A DNA stretch of 64,000 nucleotides from Flaccisagitta enflata (lineage: Eukaryota > Chaetognatha > Sagittoidea > Aphragmophora). Below are positions 56,011 to 64,000 of this stretch, one piece after another. The notes beneath the pieces are model-generated. The model had not been told where the DNA came from. It ran no database searches and was given only the letters and a program-made list of their open reading frames with translations. Each line of letters begins with the position of its first letter. The stretch's first letter is position 1. The stretch covers positions 4,836,001-4,900,000 of the forward strand of contig OZ231127.1 in assembly GCA_965153355.1 (NCBI GenBank), in the 5' to 3' direction. Position numbers and translations under genes: made by a program.

Positions 56011-56120
56011 CAAGGCCTGATACACGGCTACCCAACTCCCAAGTCGATTGCTGGTGGGCAGGGGCATTGATAAAAAAGGCTAACTGTGCATTTGGGCAGG
56101 AGCAGTAATTCAAAAACCAC
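56011..56120 (+). mobile_element. 5' part of a GTCY-core element
   Basis: ACAAGGCCTGATACACGGCT, 'gctggtgggcaggggcattg' and 'gcatttgggcaggagcagta' are recognisable. The core and hairpin are lost. Confidence 0.65.
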
Positions 56121-56549
56121 CAAAAAACGCGAATGTTTTATTGATTCAGCTTTTATATTGGGCCAACAACATTTGAAGTCGCCTTAAATGCAATGAGAGT
56201 GGATAAAAATCATCTACACTATCTTCTAAATAGGTTGCACCTTGCTTGCAAACAACCTGTCTATGTAAAAGAATGTAATGGATATTTTGTTGCTGTTTTG
56301 GTGAAAAAGCTTTCACGTGTTTCACAAAACTAGAGCAACGTGCAAATATCAAGTATAAAATACACAATTGTATAGAAAGTCAAATTCTCTTAAACGTCAA
56401 TGATAGAAATAAGCAGTGGTTTAAAAACTTTTAGTCAAGCAGAATTGGTTTAAATATGCAGTTAACACCCTTGATTGTCAAAATCACAAACGAATGTATG
56501 CCCATATATTAATCTCAACAATAATTTTGAGCACGAAAGTTTTCATCCT
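56121..56549. other. 3' flank of the UBA/NTPase gene
   Basis: AT-rich unique sequence, probably its 3' untranslated region or intergenic DNA. No other gene was seen. Confidence 0.4.
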
Positions 56550-61251
<4,702 letters not shown>

Positions 61252-61439
61252 TGCGTGATTGTTTTTTTCTTTGTTTTTAGGAATCTGTTGGCGATGAGAA
61301 AAACAGGATTACATCCATGAAATAAAGTGGTGGAGAATGTGATTAAATGAATGCTGAAAGAAGGCCAAGTAGGCTAATGATGCGTCCTTTTTAAATAAAA
61401 TTTTTTTTACAAAGGAAGACTGTTTATTGCTGCTGCTTT
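61252..61439. promoter_or_regulatory. Likely promoter side of the UBA/NTPase gene
   Basis: Only about 190 bp separates the ATG from the next repeat. I see no TATA box or motif I would defend. The call is positional. Confidence 0.25.
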
Positions 61440-61520
61440 TTGGCAAAAAGCTGTTGGTTATGGGACAGACTGACCAACCAACAGACATGACCTCTTACAG
61501 AGATGCGAGGACGCATCTAA
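61440..61520 (+). mobile_element. 3' part of a GTCY-core element (GATGCG subfamily)
   Basis: 'gggacagactgaccaaccaa' core, CTCTTACAGA and the hairpin GATGCGAGGACGCATC, then TAA. A hAT-like MITE is inserted immediately after the hairpin. Confidence 0.7.
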
Positions 61521-61827
61521 TAGGGTGGTCCCGAATTGGGTCAAATTTCATATATTGATATACTTGAGCCCTTTGCACAAATGTCCAATAAAAGAAGGAT
61601 TTCTCACAAGCTGGGGTGTGAAATCAAACGAGAAACCTTGTCGGCAAAACTGTGGGGTTGCTATGGAGATTTTTTTATTGCCATAGAAAGCCTATACTTT
61701 TGCCGCCATGGTTTAATCTTCAAATTCAGACCTCTACTTGTGGGAAGACCTTCTTTTTTGGTTCATTTATGCAAAATGCTAGAGTATATCATTTTTTGAA
61801 ATTTGACCCTATTTCGTGACCACCCTA
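61521..61827. mobile_element. 307-bp hAT-like MITE
   Basis: The ends TAGGGTGGTCCCGAA and TTCGTGACCACCCTA are followed inward by GGGTCAAATTTCA and its inverse. The 8-bp duplication GCATCTAA is perfect at 61513-61520 and 61828-61835. Confidence 0.93.
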
Positions 61828-62280
61828 GCATCTAATCATATACAGTAGATGTCGTCTAGACTTGGAAATACGGGGGAATTCATTACAGGAAAACAAATGA
61901 ACTTAAGAAACTGATATTTGAAATATAAACTAATATAGAGATGATTCATTGCCCATGGGTGTTGGTTGCTATGAAAACACATTTTTATGTATTCACGCCA
62001 AAGTATCAATATTTTGAGAAATTTTTTGAGGGAACATTGTTTGAAATAAAATTTGCTACAACTTTCTCACAGTATGTTCTGTAAGAATATCGCTCGTTTG
62101 GCGGTTGCTAGGGAGCATCACAGGGTTGTCACACATAGTTACGCTCCCTAGCAACGGCTAGACTAGCAATATTCTTACCAGGCGTGCATTTTGTGGAGTA
62201 ACAAGTAACCCCGTTACTCGGAAGAACATGATGGCCTCTCGGAAGGTCTTGGAAGAAGAAGAAGAAGAAGGAGGAGAACA

Positions 62281-62996
62281 GGTCGCCCAAGGGCAATATG
62301 TGGTCAGCAATACCAGTTGCCCTGCTTTGAGTGATTGTGAATTGGAGTAAGAGGAAGCAGGGCAGCCGCCCCGAAGAGGACAAAGTCCTGTAGAACACAG
62401 GGGGACTTTTGTTCGTCCTGCCTGAAGAAGTGGATGAGATGCAATAGAGGGCTGACTGAAGGCCTTCAAGAGCCTAAACTGAGGTTTAAGAAGGCTGATG
62501 TAAGGCCTGAGAATGCCAATTGGAAGCTTGGGAGGGCTGACTTGAGGCTTAAGAGAGCTGGATTAAGGCTTGAAAGGTCAGAGGACTGATTTGAAGCCTG
62601 AGAGCAATAAATTGAGGCTTAGATAGCTGATTTGAGGCCTGAGAGGCCTAGTTTGAGGCCTGAGAGGCCAGGTTTGAGGCCTGAGGATTTGGATTTGAGG
62701 CCTACAAAGCCCAATTTGAGGCCTGAGAGGCCAGGTTTGAGGCCTGAGAGGTTGGATTTGAGGCCCGAGAGGCCGGATTTGAGGCCTGAGAGGCTGGATT
62801 TGAGGCCTGAGAGGCCGGATTTGAGGCCTGAGAGGCCAGAATTGGAGCCTGAGAGGCCAGGTTTGAGGTCTCAGAGGCCAGATTTGAGGCCTGAGGAGCC
62901 TGATGGGGGGGATGAACGAACGAACGGACAAACAAACGAAAGTCCCCCTGTGTTCTACAGGACTTCGTCCCCATCGGGGCCGCTGCCCAAAAAGAA
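62281..62996 (+). mobile_element. Minisatellite-bearing element, uninterrupted copy
   Basis: GGTCGCCCAAGGGCAATATG left, GGGGACTTTTGTTCG box, 21-bp repeat TTTGAGGCCTGAGAGGCCGGA over 62620-62900, and GGGCCGCTGCCCAAAAAG right. It serves as the reference for the interrupted copy at 16045-17500. Confidence 0.88.
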
Positions 62997-63249
62997 GAAG
63001 AAGAAGAAAAAGAAAAAGAAAAAGAAAAGGAAAAGGAAAAGGAAAAGGAAAAGGAAAAGGAGAAAGAAAAAGAAGAACAAGAAGAAGGAGAAAAAGAAAG
63101 AAACAGAAATACATGAAAAAAAAAAGAATGAAAAAAATAAAGAAAGAATGAGTCAAGGAATAACAAGCTTGACAGTCTCGTGCTCCGTTTTCAATTACAC
63201 ATACAGCTGTAAAATTACCTATTACCAAATTGGCTTTATTCTATAAAAG

Positions 63250-63515
63250 AAAGTTATTCCTTCCTTCCTTACCTTCTTACATCCTTCCTTCATTTAAATC
63301 CTCCTTTCCTTTCTTCTCCATTCCTTCCTTTCTTCCCTTCTTTCTCTCTTCCTTCTTTTCTTACTTCCTTCCCTCCTTTCCTCCTTTCCTCCCATTCCTT
63401 CCCTTCCTTCTTTTGTCCCTTTCCTTTCCTTCTGCCTCCTTCCTTTCCTCTTTTGATTTCTTCCTTCGTTTCTTCCTTCATTCTTTCCTTCCTTCTTCGC
63501 ATTTCCACCTTCCTT
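63250..63515. repeat. (TTCC)n-rich tract
   Basis: Irregular TTCCT/TTCCC repeats for about 260 bp. Frames are compositional. Confidence 0.9.
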
Positions 63516-64000
63516 CCATTTGTGTAATGTGATGTGAGCAACAATTCATCCCATATAAAACTCACACAATTATCCAAATAAGAAACATTAAACTGTAAAG
63601 AAAATCTGAAAAAATACGGACATTTATATAGTGTAATGTAGTGGACTTTAAGAAGAATAGGGTAGTTTGGTAGGTAATTAGACAGGGTAAGGGGATTTGC
63701 CAAGTCGGAAGATCCCAGGGCAAAATATAAGATACTCGGAAGGAAAGAAAAAAAATGCACGCCTGATTCTTACAGAACATATTGTGGGAAAGTTGTAGCA
63801 AATTTTTTTTTAAACAATGTTCCCTTAAAAAATTTCTCAAAATATTGATACTTTAGCGTGAATATATAGAAATGTGTTTCCATGGCAACCAACACCCATG
63901 GGCAATAAAGCATCCTTTTATTAGTCTATATTTTAAATATCAGTCTCTTAAGTTTATTTTTCTTCCTGTAATGACTTCCCCCATATTTCCAAGTCTAGAC

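Larger units (their letters stand above)
62179..63765. mobile_element. 1587-bp hAT-like element with ATTCTTAC duplication
   Basis: The ends CAGGCGTGCATTTT and AAAATGCACGCCTG are perfect inverted repeats. ATTCTTAC flanks both sides (62171-62178 and 63766-63773). Inside are a minisatellite-bearing element (62281-62996), purine-rich repeats and (TTCC)n. No transposase frame. Confidence 0.94.
61843..64000. mobile_element. GTCTAGACTTG fold-back element (right end at or beyond the window edge), split by a hAT-like element
   Basis: The left end CAGTAGATGTCGTCTAGACT is preceded by TA. The inverse CCAAGTCTAGAC reaches the last base of the window. Long inverted arms (for example 'gcccatgggtgttggttgct' and its mirror at 63875-63905) surround the break at 62178/63766. 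The CAGT...start and TA resemble pogo/Tigger ends. Confidence 0.85.

Overview
The window looks like nuclear DNA of an invertebrate-type animal. The genes have short GT-AG introns and animal-style domains, including a Claspin homologue, a C2H2 zinc-finger protein with a CtBP-type PIDLS motif, an HExxH metalloprotease and a UBA/zinc-binding NTPase. Between them the DNA is dense with microsatellites, minisatellites and non-autonomous DNA transposons. There is no bacterial gene organisation. The species cannot be named from the sequence alone. All exon models below come from reading frames, splice-site bases and phase matching, not transcript data.

Four genes can be supported. (1) 6336-12164 (+): a two-exon, about 1586-residue low-complexity protein ending in two C2H2-like zinc fingers; its single intron is almost entirely (TTG)n. 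(2) 27837-31900 (+): four consecutive exons of a Claspin homologue, the replication-checkpoint mediator, ending in a Chk1-docking motif; both ends of the gene lie outside the recognisable exons. (3) 51505-55128 (+): four phase-matched exons of a secreted-type zinc metalloprotease; its last exon is followed by two more tandem copies that differ from it almost only at silent sites. (4) 61251-56550 (-): a two-exon, 1468-residue protein with zinc-binding module, UBA, zinc-binding module, acidic linker, LRAT/NlpC-like H...NC region and SF1-like NTPase, in that order. The UBA fold exists only after splicing. A weaker set of exon-like blocks lies at 43.5-44.5 kb.

The rest is repeats. A family with a (GTCY)n/(GGAC)n core and a terminal hairpin (Helentron/HINE-like by structure) occurs at about sixteen places. 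At least eight hAT-like elements can be delimited, most by perfect 8-bp target-site duplications, and several are nested. Fold-back elements with 4-bp duplications, a TA-duplicating MITE and pogo/Tigger-like MITEs also occur. Tandem arrays include a 1.07-kb unit at 45.3-47.8 kb, an 84-bp unit at 47.9-48.3 kb, an alternating 34/35-bp unit at 53.1-53.8 kb and many long di- and trinucleotide tracts.

The four genes do not form an obvious functional cluster. The most unusual candidates are the UBA/LRAT-like/SF1 protein and the triplicated metalloprotease exon.
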